The notes under the pieces were generated by a model. The model ran no database searches. It worked only from the letters and a program-made list of their open reading frames with translations, and was not told the DNA's origin. Of a stretch of 43,237 nucleotides of DNA, positions 35,173 through 42,878 are shown piece after piece. Position 1 is the first letter of the stretch, and each line of letters starts with the position of its first letter. The DNA is taken from the NCBI GenBank assembly GCA_007988745.1, contig BJUT01000034.1, forward strand, positions 1 through 43,237, in the 5' to 3' direction. This stretch comes from Pseudoalteromonas atlantica. GTDB taxonomy: Bacteria > Pseudomonadota > Gammaproteobacteria > Enterobacterales > Alteromonadaceae. A program made the translations under genes and the position numbers.

Positions 35173-36237
35173 TTAATAAATGTAGTGTAGCCAGCTAATA
35201 AACCTAATTTGAGCCGACGCTAACCATTGCCCAATTGTTGACTCTGGCAATAGTTGCACAGTGGCACGCGCACCACTTGGCATATTAGCAATTAATTTAG
35301 CATTATCTGGCATCACTAAATGAATACGCTGGCGCTGAGCATCGCGCACCCAACGATTACTGGTTTCGGTACTACTAAGTGAGCCATTAGCACTGAGTTG
35401 TCCATCGCTTACGCCTGCCTCAAACGTGCTTATATGCGCGTTGTAAACCTCACCTGGACGGCTATCAAATACCACTCGCGCCAAACTACCTGGCTTCATA
35501 TTTAGTAATGATTTTTCTCTAAAATCGGCAACAAGGTCGGCCTTATTAGCCACAATTGCTAAAAGCGGGCTACCCGTTACCGCATATGCGCCATCTAGTA
35601 GTTGTAAGTTAGAAACCACACCAGCGCTTAGCGCACGTACTTGGGTGTACGATAAGTTAAGCTCGGCTTGTGCTAATTGGTTTGCAGCATGGCGAAGCGC
35701 TAAGTTTTGCGCGCCGCTTTCGCCACGGGCAAGTACTGCTTCTGCCAATTGCGCTTCTAATGAGGCGACATTTGATTTACTTGCTTCAAAGTTAGCTTTA
35801 ATGCTTTCAAGCTCTTGCTCTGAAATAGAGCGCTGCTTAAATAATGCTTCGCCACGGTTATTTAGTAATTGCTGTTCGTGCAGCTTTGCCTTGGCCGCCG
35901 AAATTTGCGCCTCAAGTGCTTTTACATTGGTATCTAAACGTTTGTTTTGTAATTTGGCGTCGTCAAGGGCAAGCTGTGCCTGCTCTAGCGCTAATTTATA
36001 AGGGCCTGAGTCTATTTCAAACAATACATCGCCAGCCTTTACGGTTTGATTATTATTAACCAATACCTTAGTAACACGGCCACTTATTTGCGGGGCAATT
36101 TGCACTACAGGATGATAAACCCGCGCTTGCGGCGTTACCGGCATAAACATGTCGGCAATTAAATAGTAAATAAATATAACAACAAAACCCGCTAACGAAA
36201 GCCTTACATAACGAGTAAATTTTTGATCTGGTGTCAT
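35173..36237 (-). CDS. HlyD-family periplasmic adaptor (EmrA-like)
   Basis: A 354-aa membrane-fusion protein. It has one N-terminal transmembrane helix (LAGFVVIFIYYLIADMF), a lipoyl half-motif (PQISGRVTKVLVNNNQTVKAGDVLFEID) and a long coiled-coil hairpin of Ala/Gln/Glu repeats (about residues 78-185). The second lipoyl half (RALSAGVVSNLQLLDGAYAVTGSPLLAI) and a beta-barrel domain follow. It links the inner-membrane DUF2955 protein to an outer-membrane channel. It is the middle gene of the MarR-HlyD-DUF2955 operon, nine bases from the regulator's stop. Confidence 0.92.
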   Translation of the reverse strand: MTPDQKFTRYVRLSLAGFVVIFIYYLIADMFMPVTPQARVYHPVVQIAPQISGRVTKVLVNNNQTVKAGDVLFEIDSGPYKLALEQAQLALDDAKLQNKRLDTNVKALEAQISAAKAKLHEQQLLNNRGEALFKQRSISEQELESIKANFEASKSNVASLEAQLAEAVLARGESGAQNLALRHAANQLAQAELNLSYTQVRALSAGVVSNLQLLDGAYAVTGSPLLAIVANKADLVADFREKSLLNMKPGSLARVVFDSRPGEVYNAHISTFEAGVSDGQLSANGSLSSTETSNRWVRDAQRQRIHLVMPDNAKLIANMPSGARATVQLLPESTIGQWLASAQIRFISWLHYIY

Positions 36238-36245
36238 TGTGTCTC

Positions 36246-36719
36246 TTACTCTTTACTTTGATTTTTAATACAGTTTAGTGCGTTTTTTTCCATATTGACG
36301 ATGCCATAAGCAAGCGCATCGAGTTGCTGTGTGCTTAGCCCGCTGTATAGCTGGCTTTTTATATCAATGAGTTTTTCGTTTAGCGACTGTAAAATTGCGC
36401 CACCTTGCTCGGTAAAGTAAATTTTTTTACTGCGTTTATCGTGCTCATCAACTTTACGGGTAATTAAAAGCTGCTCTTCTAATTGCTTTAATGTGCGGGT
36501 AAGCGAGGGCATTTCTATTCCTAAACTCTGCGCAAGCTCAAGCTGTGTTATGCCCTCGCCCAACATATTTATATGGGTTAGCGCCGTCCAACGCGATTGC
36601 GTAAGCCCTAAAGGTTCTACAGCTAAAGTGATGGCCTCGCGGCACAGCCTATGAACCCGCCCCATGTTACCAATAATGGTTAAATCGAGCGTTTCGTGAA
36701 AAGGTTTTTGAGTAGTCAT
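36246..36719 (-). CDS. MarR-family transcriptional regulator
   Basis: A 157-aa winged-helix repressor of the MarR family. The recognition region is ITQLELAQSLGIEMPSLTRTLKQLE and the wing is DEHDKRSKKIYFTEQG. The ATG at 36719 is chosen because GAGGTGG sits at the right distance; a GTG two codons earlier overlaps that site. Two copies of a 12-bp palindrome lie 17 to 55 bases upstream, so the protein probably represses its own operon, which encodes the HlyD and DUF2955 efflux proteins, and is released by the exported compound. Confidence 0.92.
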   Translation of the reverse strand: MTTQKPFHETLDLTIIGNMGRVHRLCREAITLAVEPLGLTQSRWTALTHINMLGEGITQLELAQSLGIEMPSLTRTLKQLEEQLLITRKVDEHDKRSKKIYFTEQGGAILQSLNEKLIDIKSQLYSGLSTQQLDALAYGIVNMEKNALNCIKNQSKE

Positions 36720-36735
36720 AACCACCTCAAATTAG

Positions 36736-36774
36736 TTAGCATGCTAAGTATTTTAGCATTAGTTAGCGTGCTAA
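36736..36774. promoter_or_regulatory. Double palindromic MarR operator
   Basis: TTAGCATGCTAA at 36736-36747 and TTAGCGTGCTAA at 36763-36774, centres 27 bases apart, each within AGTTAGC-TGCTAAGTA. They lie immediately upstream of the marR-like gene and are its most likely binding sites. Confidence 0.7.
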
Positions 36775-36804
36775 GTAAATATTGAGAGGGGGTGCAAATA
36801 AAAA

Positions 36805-36822
36805 AGCCCCAAAGCTGGGGCT
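36805..36822 (-). terminator. Rho-independent terminator after the spermidine-synthase-like gene
   Basis: Stem AGCCCCA/TGGGGCT, read on the minus strand and followed by a TTTTTT run, 17 bases after the stop at 36839. Confidence 0.85.
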
Positions 36823-36838
36823 AAATAAATTTGTGGAT

Positions 36839-37723
36839 TTAAAAATTAAGGAGGTTAGCAGGGGAGTACTGATCGGTAAGCACTTTTGTATTGGCAGGCC
36901 AATCTTGCTTGTTTTTGGTACTTTGCATATAGGTACTAATTGCTTTTAAATCTACATCGTATTTTTTTAAACGCGGGTTAAGTGCTTTAATACGCTGATT
37001 AATTTGCGCCTCAGTAGGCATAGAGTTTATACCCGCTAAAATAATACGGTTAGAGCGATTAGCACGGCTTACGTTAATAAAATCGCCAAACACGGCGTGG
37101 TAAGTTGCCGACTCATGCTCGTATAATTTACTGCTCGAAAACGTATTAGCGGCAATTACACCGCCCTCGGCCAATACGCTTTTTACCTCTTCAAAAAACT
37201 CTTTAGTAAGTAAATGCTCAGGAATATAATCGCCGTTAAACGCATCAAGAATAATCCAATCGTACTTTTGCTTTTTAATGGCTGCGCGCTTTATAAATAT
37301 ACGCCCGTCTTGCACGCTTGAGGTGACCGCATCGTTTTCTATAAAGTTAAAATAGTTACGGGCTACTTTTAAAACGGCGGGATCTATTTCAACATTATGA
37401 ATTTTAGCTGCAGGGTAAAGCGCATGAATGACATTAGAAAGCGTACCGCCACCTAGGCCAATAATAAGCACATTTTTAGGGTTGTCGGTTACTAAAAGGC
37501 TGGCAAACGTAAGTTTTGTGTAGTTAAAAACCAGCTTGTCGGGGTTGTTTTTGTACATACAACTTTGGCTGGTTTGGCTACTTTTTGTATTAAATTTTAA
37601 GCAGCGTAGGTCATGTGTTTCATCAACAATAATATTGCGATATAAAGAACGCTCCTCGTGCACTACATTACTGTGCGCCGCAACCGAAAACAGTACCGCT
37701 AAAAATAATAAACAGTTACGCAT
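36839..37723 (-). CDS. Spermidine-synthase-like Rossmann protein with N-terminal membrane or signal segment
   Basis: A 294-aa protein with the spermidine-synthase/methyltransferase Rossmann fold: nucleotide-binding loop IIGLGGGTLS (GLGGGT at 89-94), acidic VEID (111-114) and LDAFNGDYIPEHL (159-171). The aminopropyltransferase loop GGGDG is changed to GGGTL and the DxxD pair of SpeE is altered, so true spermidine synthesis is doubtful. The ATG at 37723 has AGGAG upstream and gives the hydrophobic start MRNCLLFLAVLFSVAAHS, either a signal peptide or the seventh helix of a split fused protein. It overlaps the preceding membrane-protein gene by eight bases, so the pair corresponds to the fused membrane-spermidine-synthase-like proteins of other bacteria. 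Confidence 0.82.
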   Translation of the reverse strand: MRNCLLFLAVLFSVAAHSNVVHEERSLYRNIIVDETHDLRCLKFNTKSSQTSQSCMYKNNPDKLVFNYTKLTFASLLVTDNPKNVLIIGLGGGTLSNVIHALYPAAKIHNVEIDPAVLKVARNYFNFIENDAVTSSVQDGRIFIKRAAIKKQKYDWIILDAFNGDYIPEHLLTKEFFEEVKSVLAEGGVIAANTFSSSKLYEHESATYHAVFGDFINVSRANRSNRIILAGINSMPTEAQINQRIKALNPRLKKYDVDLKAISTYMQSTKNKQDWPANTKVLTDQYSPANLLNF

Positions 37724-38339
37724 GGGCAAGCTCCTTATTACCAGCAAGGCTATTAACAGTAACTGCCAGCACACCTAACAGGCCCAAGGTTAACGCAAAG
37801 GCACTTATAATGGTGTTTACATCAAACGCCAGTACAAAGTAAAACGAGGTAATAATAGTCCCTAAGGCGCTGCCCAACGTGCTTACAAAATATAAAATAC
37901 CCGCAACTTGGCCACTTTTATGGCTGTCGGTGACTAATAAACGCACCGAGTAAGGCGAGATCATGCCTAAAATAACGGTAGGAATAAAAAACAAAGCCGT
38001 AGAGGCAAGTAACGAGCCGTAGCGTGTATCTTCAATGTGGGTAAAAATAAATTCCATTATTGGCTGCGAAAAAAGCGCAATAGGCACCACCATAATACTG
38101 GCAGTTAAAAATATTAAGCCATATTTTGTAAGCGATGCATTTTTAGTACTTAGCTTACCGCCGAGTAAATACCCAAAAGAAAGGCTAAGCATAAATACGG
38201 TAATTATGCTGCCCCAAATGTGCACACTACTGCCAAAAAAAGGCGCTAAAATACGCCCGCCTAATAGCTCAATACCCATAATGCAAAAGCCACTGCAAAA
38301 GGCTAAAAAATAGATTAACGCGTTTGTTTTTATACTCAT
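37716..38339 (-). CDS. Six-helix membrane partner of the spermidine-synthase-like protein
   Basis: A 207-aa integral membrane protein with six hydrophobic helices. The sequence (FCSGFCIMGIELLGGRILAP at the N-terminus, GMISPYSVRLL, GILYFVSTLGSALGTI) is that of the membrane half of fused membrane-spermidine-synthase-like proteins. Here the two halves are separate genes overlapping by eight bases. It is divergent from the siderophore-type receptor, and the shared 168-base control region contains two Zur-like sites. Function unknown; it may move the product of its partner or place it at the membrane. Confidence 0.82.
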   Translation of the reverse strand: MSIKTNALIYFLAFCSGFCIMGIELLGGRILAPFFGSSVHIWGSIITVFMLSLSFGYLLGGKLSTKNASLTKYGLIFLTASIMVVPIALFSQPIMEFIFTHIEDTRYGSLLASTALFFIPTVILGMISPYSVRLLVTDSHKSGQVAGILYFVSTLGSALGTIITSFYFVLAFDVNTIISAFALTLGLLGVLAVTVNSLAGNKELAHA

Positions 38340-38443
38340 GTAATTATCGTTATGTAACCTAAAGAGATCTCCATACTAACGTGATGACAGGGCAGTCGCT
38401 AGTGCATTAATTAATCGCTCTGTGATTTTTTAAAAAGTTGTTT

Positions 38444-38458
38444 TGTTATAAAGTAACA
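38444..38458. promoter_or_regulatory. Zur-like box 1
   Basis: TGTTATAAAGTAACA is a 15-bp palindromic element matching the core TGTTATANTATAACA of the gammaproteobacterial Zur consensus at all but two defined positions. It lies 50 bases before the receptor start. Confidence 0.65.
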
Positions 38459-38472
38459 CATGTTAAACTTGT

Positions 38473-38487
38473 TGTTATAATATAACA
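38473..38487. promoter_or_regulatory. Zur-like box 2
   Basis: TGTTATAATATAACA matches the core of the gammaproteobacterial Zur consensus perfectly. It is centred 29 bases from box 1 and ends 20 bases before the receptor ATG, so bound Zur would block transcription. Confidence 0.75.
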
Positions 38488-38507
38488 CCTCCGATTTCCC
38501 TATTATC

Positions 38508-40589
38508 ATGAAGTATTCTTTAATTTATTTAGCCTGCTTAGGCTTAAGTGCGCAAACAGTGGCGCAAGAGCAAAACGACGAAATTGAAAAAATATCGGTT
38601 ACTTATAAACAAGCATACCGTGGCGATATTCCTCAAAAGCAAATGCCGCAATCTATTGTAAGTGTTAGCAGTGCTGCGCTTGAGCAAAAAGGCATTACTA
38701 AATTACAAGACGCGCTTGATTTTTCGGCCAGTATTTCGCGCAAAAATAACAGTGGCGCATTATGGGATAGCTTTTCTATTCGGGGTCTTTCGGGTAACGA
38801 AAACATGCCATCGGGCTATTTAATTAATGGCTTTAGCGGTGGGCGTGGTTTTAGCGGCCCGCGTGATGTATCTAACATTGATTACATTGAAGTACTAAAA
38901 GGCCCAGGCTCAGCACTTTATGGGCGCTCAGAGCCAGGCGGTACTGTAAATATTGTGACTAAAAAACCTCAGTTTGAGCCGCAAGGTGAGCTAAAACTAA
39001 GCTTAGGCAGCGACAGTTTTAATCGCGTTGAAGGCGATTACACAAACGGCATTAACGATACCACCGCGTTTAGAATAAATGGCGCGTGGCAAGATAGCGA
39101 CAGCTACCGCGATGAGGTGTACACCAATAAAAAGGTAGTTACGCCGTCTATTTATCATCAAATAAACGCATCAACCAGTGTGACTTATGAGTTTGAATAC
39201 GTAGATTTAGCGCAGTTATTTGACCGTGGTGTTGTCGTACTTGATAACGATTTTGACACCGTACCAAGCTCGCGTTATTTAGGTAACCCAAACGATGGCG
39301 ACACGCAGGTGTATTCGCGCGGGCACCAAATTACTTTAAATCACGATATTAACGATGAATGGTCGTTAGTGGCCGGTGCAAACTACCGCAGCTCTACGTT
39401 AACGGGGTTTTCGTCAGATGCTGAGCTTTCGCCATCGCGCCAATCGCTATTTGATGATGGCCGCACACTTACTCGCCAGCAGCGTTATCGCGACTACGAA
39501 GTAGAAGATTTAAGTGTAAAGTTTGAGCTAAGCGGCAGTGTAGACACAGCCGGTATTACGCATCATTTATTAATAGGTGCCGATGCATACAAGTACGATT
39601 TACGTACAGCGCTTTCTCGATATCGAGGCGGTAACGGCACTTATACCGTTGATATTTTTGATCCAAATTACGATGTAGAACGCCCAGCAGTAAGCCTACT
39701 TTACGAAAACGACGAAGAGCAAAAAGCATATGGTATTTATGTTCAAGACCAAATGGATATTACCGACAAATTTAAGCTATTAGTGGGCCTGAGGTTTGAC
39801 AGCGTTGACCAAGACATTTTAGAAACCAACAGCGGCGTGTTTTCGACCAGCTCTGAAAGCCAAATAAGCCCGCGTGTTGGCGTAGTGTACGAGCTAAATA
39901 ACGCTCTCACTTTTTACAGCAGTTACTCAGAAGGCTTTTTGCCACTGAGCGGCACAGATGCAAGCGGCGATCCCTTTGGCTTTGAATACAGTGACTCGTT
40001 TGAGGTTGGCGCTAAGTTTGAATACTTAGGCATAAACGGTACTGTGGCATTTTTTGATGCGTCTAAAAGTAATATGTTAGTGGCAGACCCTGTAAACGTT
40101 GGATTCTCTGCGCCTATTGGTAAAGCCGATAGTAAAGGGTTTGAGCTTGATTTAAACACCTATATTACTGATGCAACGGCGTTTAACTTATCGTACGCCT
40201 ACATAGACGCCACCACAGCAAACGACATTATTAATGCCGATTGGGGCGTGCCAATTGAAAAAGGCAGCCCGCTGGTGAATGTACCAAAAAATAACTTAAA
40301 CCTTACGCTTAGCCACCAAACAGCATTAATGGGCAAAGAGCTTGAGTTTGGTGCAAGTTACCAATACACCAGCAGCCGTTTAGGTGATGCCGCCGATTTA
40401 AGTTTTAGGCTACCGAGCTACCAATTAGTAGGCGTTTTTGGCAACGTTAACTTAACCGAGCAAACCAAGCTTAATATAAGTGTTAATAACATTTTTGATA
40501 AAGATTACGCCGAAAGCAGCTACAACGCTTTATGGGTTTACCCAGGTGCGCCAACTCAATTTAAAATGTCGTTAGCGTATAATTTTTAA
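38508..40589 (+). CDS. TonB-dependent siderophore-type receptor, probably zinc-regulated
   Basis: A 693-aa outer-membrane receptor of the FhuA/FhuE-type group. It has the signal peptide MKYSLIYLACLGLSAQTVA and the TonB box EKISVTYK. The plug motifs are FSIRGLSG and VLKGPGSALYGRSEPGG, followed by NIVTKKP. The barrel ends QFKMSLAYNF. The plug type fits metal-chelate (siderophore) uptake. Its leader carries two Zur-like boxes and no evident Fur box, pointing to induction under zinc starvation and uptake of a zinc chelate, similar in logic to CntO of Pseudomonas aeruginosa. A LysR gene lies convergently downstream. Confidence 0.92.
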   Translation: MKYSLIYLACLGLSAQTVAQEQNDEIEKISVTYKQAYRGDIPQKQMPQSIVSVSSAALEQKGITKLQDALDFSASISRKNNSGALWDSFSIRGLSGNENMPSGYLINGFSGGRGFSGPRDVSNIDYIEVLKGPGSALYGRSEPGGTVNIVTKKPQFEPQGELKLSLGSDSFNRVEGDYTNGINDTTAFRINGAWQDSDSYRDEVYTNKKVVTPSIYHQINASTSVTYEFEYVDLAQLFDRGVVVLDNDFDTVPSSRYLGNPNDGDTQVYSRGHQITLNHDINDEWSLVAGANYRSSTLTGFSSDAELSPSRQSLFDDGRTLTRQQRYRDYEVEDLSVKFELSGSVDTAGITHHLLIGADAYKYDLRTALSRYRGGNGTYTVDIFDPNYDVERPAVSLLYENDEEQKAYGIYVQDQMDITDKFKLLVGLRFDSVDQDILETNSGVFSTSSESQISPRVGVVYELNNALTFYSSYSEGFLPLSGTDASGDPFGFEYSDSFEVGAKFEYLGINGTVAFFDASKSNMLVADPVNVGFSAPIGKADSKGFELDLNTYITDATAFNLSYAYIDATTANDIINADWGVPIEKGSPLVNVPKNNLNLTLSHQTALMGKELEFGASYQYTSSRLGDAADLSFRLPSYQLVGVFGNVNLTEQTKLNISVNNIFDKDYAESSYNALWVYPGAPTQFKMSLAYNF

Positions 40590-40616
40590 TAGCTAGCAAA
40601 TTAAAGTTTTCATCCT

Positions 40617-40655
40617 AAAGCGTCTTAATGTAGTGGTTAAGGCGCTTTATATTTT
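40617..40655. terminator. Bidirectional terminator after the zinc-type receptor
   Basis: Stem AAAGCGTCTTAA/TTAAGGCGCTTT (one wobble pair), 8-base loop, then a T-rich tail ending TTTTT. Lies between convergent genes. Confidence 0.85.
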
Positions 40656-40666
40656 TAAGCCCTTTT

Positions 40667-41542
40667 TTATAAAGAATTCATAAGTTTATTAAGCCAACCA
40701 TCGGCCTTTGATGGTTTGTATATCATTACAATGCTTTCACTGTAGTGACTGTTAACCCCCTTTACAGTTATTTTTGTAAGCCCTAAATCGTCAATCACAA
40801 AGTTAGGTAAATACGCCAACGCCAAGCCACTTTGAACCACCTCTATTAATGCACTGTAATCGCTACATCTAAATACAATATTGCGCGGTGCAATATTATC
40901 TTGCCAGCCGTCGGAGCCTACTCCTTGCTCTAAGCCGCACAGGGGTGAAAACAAAGGGCATGCAAAAGCCGCCTGCAGTAATTGGTTTTTATTAAGCGTT
41001 AAAGAGCCAGTTTGTACTAGCTGATGCGAAGCATGCGCAGCCACACTAAACCCAGTATTTAATACATCAACCGCCACTAAATTAGCGTGTGAGCTGTTAT
41101 TTAATGCCTCACGAGTTACTAGCGCAATATGCGCAGCGCCTGATGCAACTTGGCTTATGGCTTCACCTTCAAACACATTATTAATACGTACCGAGCAGGG
41201 CAGGTTACTAAGGGGTGTAAGCAGCTTTTTAAGGCCACTTTTAAGTAAAATGGCAGGGCCTGCAATAACTGCATTAAATTTATGATTATCGCTTTTAAAA
41301 CGGCTAGTAAGCTGCTGGTAATTATGTACTAAATCACTACTGTGCTTAACAAACTCTTTGCCTTTATCATTAAGTACCAAGGTTTTGCCCACACGATTAA
41401 ACAGCTCTGTGGCTAAGTTTGCCTCAACCTTTTTTAGCGTTTTAGACAGCGCCCCTGGGGTAATATTAAAATGCTTAGCGGTTGTGTGCAGGTTTTGCGA
41501 ACTCGCCATATGAATTACTTTTTCAATGTCATCTAAATGCAT
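40667..41542 (-). CDS. LysR-family regulator 3
   Basis: A 291-aa LysR-type regulator. The winged helix is at residues 2-60 (DDIEKVIHMASSQNLHTTA, ITPGALSKTLKKVEANL), and a divergent substrate-binding domain ends near residue 285. Unlike LysR1 and LysR2 it carries no obvious relation to the acyl-CoA cluster. It is divergent from the His-rich secreted protein gene (107-base spacer to that gene's likely start), its most likely target. The sixth copy of the 17-bp palindrome lies inside the gene. Effector unknown. Confidence 0.9.
   Translation of the reverse strand: MHLDDIEKVIHMASSQNLHTTAKHFNITPGALSKTLKKVEANLATELFNRVGKTLVLNDKGKEFVKHSSDLVHNYQQLTSRFKSDNHKFNAVIAGPAILLKSGLKKLLTPLSNLPCSVRINNVFEGEAISQVASGAAHIALVTREALNNSSHANLVAVDVLNTGFSVAAHASHQLVQTGSLTLNKNQLLQAAFACPLFSPLCGLEQGVGSDGWQDNIAPRNIVFRCSDYSALIEVVQSGLALAYLPNFVIDDLGLTKITVKGVNSHYSESIVMIYKPSKADGWLNKLMNSL
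40750..40766 (-). repeat. 17-bp palindrome, copy 6 (inside LysR 3)
   Basis: On the minus strand it reads TGTAAAGGGGGTTAACA, with one arm base changed. The gene reads it as GTA AAG GGG GTT AAC (VKGVN), the same frame as the other coding copies. Confidence 0.7.
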
Positions 41543-41649
41543 AGCGCCAAACCGTATTGATTAAAAGGAAACAACTAACAACTTATTATCGATTATTTAT
41601 ATATATAAATCAGCTTATAGTGACGCTATATTTATTTTTGAGCATTAAC

Positions 41650-42330
41650 ATGAAACACATACTGCTACTTTTTATTTTATTCTCGAGCGCAGCACTAGCA
41701 AGCGACCCTCAGCACAAGGCACACAACACACATAAAGCCCACAGCTATATGGGCTTTCATGGCATGTCGCTTATATTAGCCGGCGATAAAGTACTTGCCA
41801 GCCACATGCCTTTATACGCCCCCCCACACAACTACCAAATAGTGTACGAAGTAACTACCAATGACACCCATCTTAAAATAATCAAAAAAGCACTGAACGA
41901 GGCACCAAACAAACAAACTCAGATCACCATTTTACCAACCAAGTTTGATTTGAATTTATTAATAAATAAGCTGACACCCACTTTAAATACTACTGTGTTT
42001 AATGGCCATTTTGAGCGCGGAGGTACGGCTTTGTTTTCGACAAAGCTGACCTTTAAAAATCCGTTATATGTAAAAAAGATCGCTATAACACAACCTGAAA
42101 AAGAAGAGTTTGATTTAATAAAGGTTTCAGGAGAGCAGGGGGTGGTGATTCATAAAATACAAAGTAAACCAAGCTATGACTCACTCAGTTTAGTAGCACT
42201 AACTAACGGAAAATATAATGGCCAGTTAAAATGTGATGCGCCAGTAACCACAGCGCTTGCAAGTAAGCTAAAGGCCTGTTTTAAAAGCGTACCAAGCTAT
42301 TTAGAAACTCGCGATTTTGAAGTTAATTAA
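41650..42330 (+). CDS. His-rich secreted protein of unknown function
   Basis: A 226-aa protein with the signal peptide MKHILLLFILFSSAALA. The mature N-terminus is His-rich (QHKAHNTHKAHSYMGFHGM), a likely metal-binding stretch, and is followed by SHMPLYAPPHNYQIVYEV. The rest is beta-rich with two cysteines near the C-terminus (LKCDAP, LKACFKS) that could form a disulfide. The ATG at 41650 is used; an upstream in-frame ATG at 41557 would place a second hydrophobic stretch before the signal. No family is assigned. A location near a zinc-regulated receptor raises the idea of metal handling, which is unproven. It shares a terminator with the GGCT-like gene. Confidence 0.75.
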   Translation: MKHILLLFILFSSAALASDPQHKAHNTHKAHSYMGFHGMSLILAGDKVLASHMPLYAPPHNYQIVYEVTTNDTHLKIIKKALNEAPNKQTQITILPTKFDLNLLINKLTPTLNTTVFNGHFERGGTALFSTKLTFKNPLYVKKIAITQPEKEEFDLIKVSGEQGVVIHKIQSKPSYDSLSLVALTNGKYNGQLKCDAPVTTALASKLKACFKSVPSYLETRDFEVN

Positions 42331-42336
42331 AAAATC

Positions 42337-42369
42337 ATAGCAGCGCTTTAGCTTAAAAAGCGCTGCTAT
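42337..42369. terminator. Bidirectional terminator overlapping the stop of the GGCT-like gene
   Basis: Perfect 13-base stem ATAGCAGCGCTTT/AAAGCGCTGCTAT with a 7-base loop between convergent genes. The right arm includes the minus-strand stop codon at 42366. Confidence 0.8.
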
Positions 42370-42707
42370 ATAAATGACTTAACGTTAAGAGCATATACAT
42401 TTGCCTGAACGTATTCGCCGTTTAACAATTTTATTTGCGTTAAAATGCGTGAGTACGCATCGCCTTCAAATTCATCGAGCACATGCCAATGATCTTTTAA
42501 ATTAGTTGAGCTAAACACATAGCCATTTATCTCTTGGCCTGTTTCGTCTAATACCAGTGCAGGAAAGCCCATTTTGGCGCCCCAGCCCTCGTTAATTAAA
42601 TTGCCAACCACACTGCCTTGCTCAAATGTACCGCCAATATTGGCAAGAATATGCTCGTTCGGATGCCCTGGGCACAAGGTACCATAAACAAATAACGCTT
42701 CTAACAC
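42366..42707 (-). CDS. Gamma-glutamylcyclotransferase-like (AIG2/YtfP) protein
   Basis: A 113-aa GGCT-fold protein. The substrate loop FVYGTLCPGHPNE contains the conserved YGTL (residues 8-11). The core ends with LDEFEGDAYSRI, where the catalytic Glu of the family is expected (LDEFEG). The size matches YtfP-type proteins, whose substrate is unsettled (gamma-glutamyl compounds are suggested). Single gene with its own short upstream region. Confidence 0.88.
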   Translation of the reverse strand: MLEALFVYGTLCPGHPNEHILANIGGTFEQGSVVGNLINEGWGAKMGFPALVLDETGQEINGYVFSSTNLKDHWHVLDEFEGDAYSRILTQIKLLNGEYVQANVYALNVKSFI

Positions 42708-42878
42708 GTAAACTCCTAAATTAGGCTAATGATTATGTTTAGCTAAGCTAAAGCTTAACTAAATATGAAAAAAATCCCGAGTGAAACTTTACTTTTATAA
42801 TGACACCCACCTTTATTTTTGCACTTTACGCAATAAGCATCTACTTTTTTAATTGGTTCATCAAAAGCTAGGTGCTAA

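Noticed and set aside
36839..37723. Ordinary cytosolic spermidine synthase (speE)
   Set aside because: Key aminopropyltransferase residues are altered and the protein starts with a hydrophobic segment coupled to a membrane-protein gene.
38408..38507. Fur box before the siderophore-type receptor
   Set aside because: No GATAAT-ATTATC type sequence is present; the palindromes fit Zur instead.
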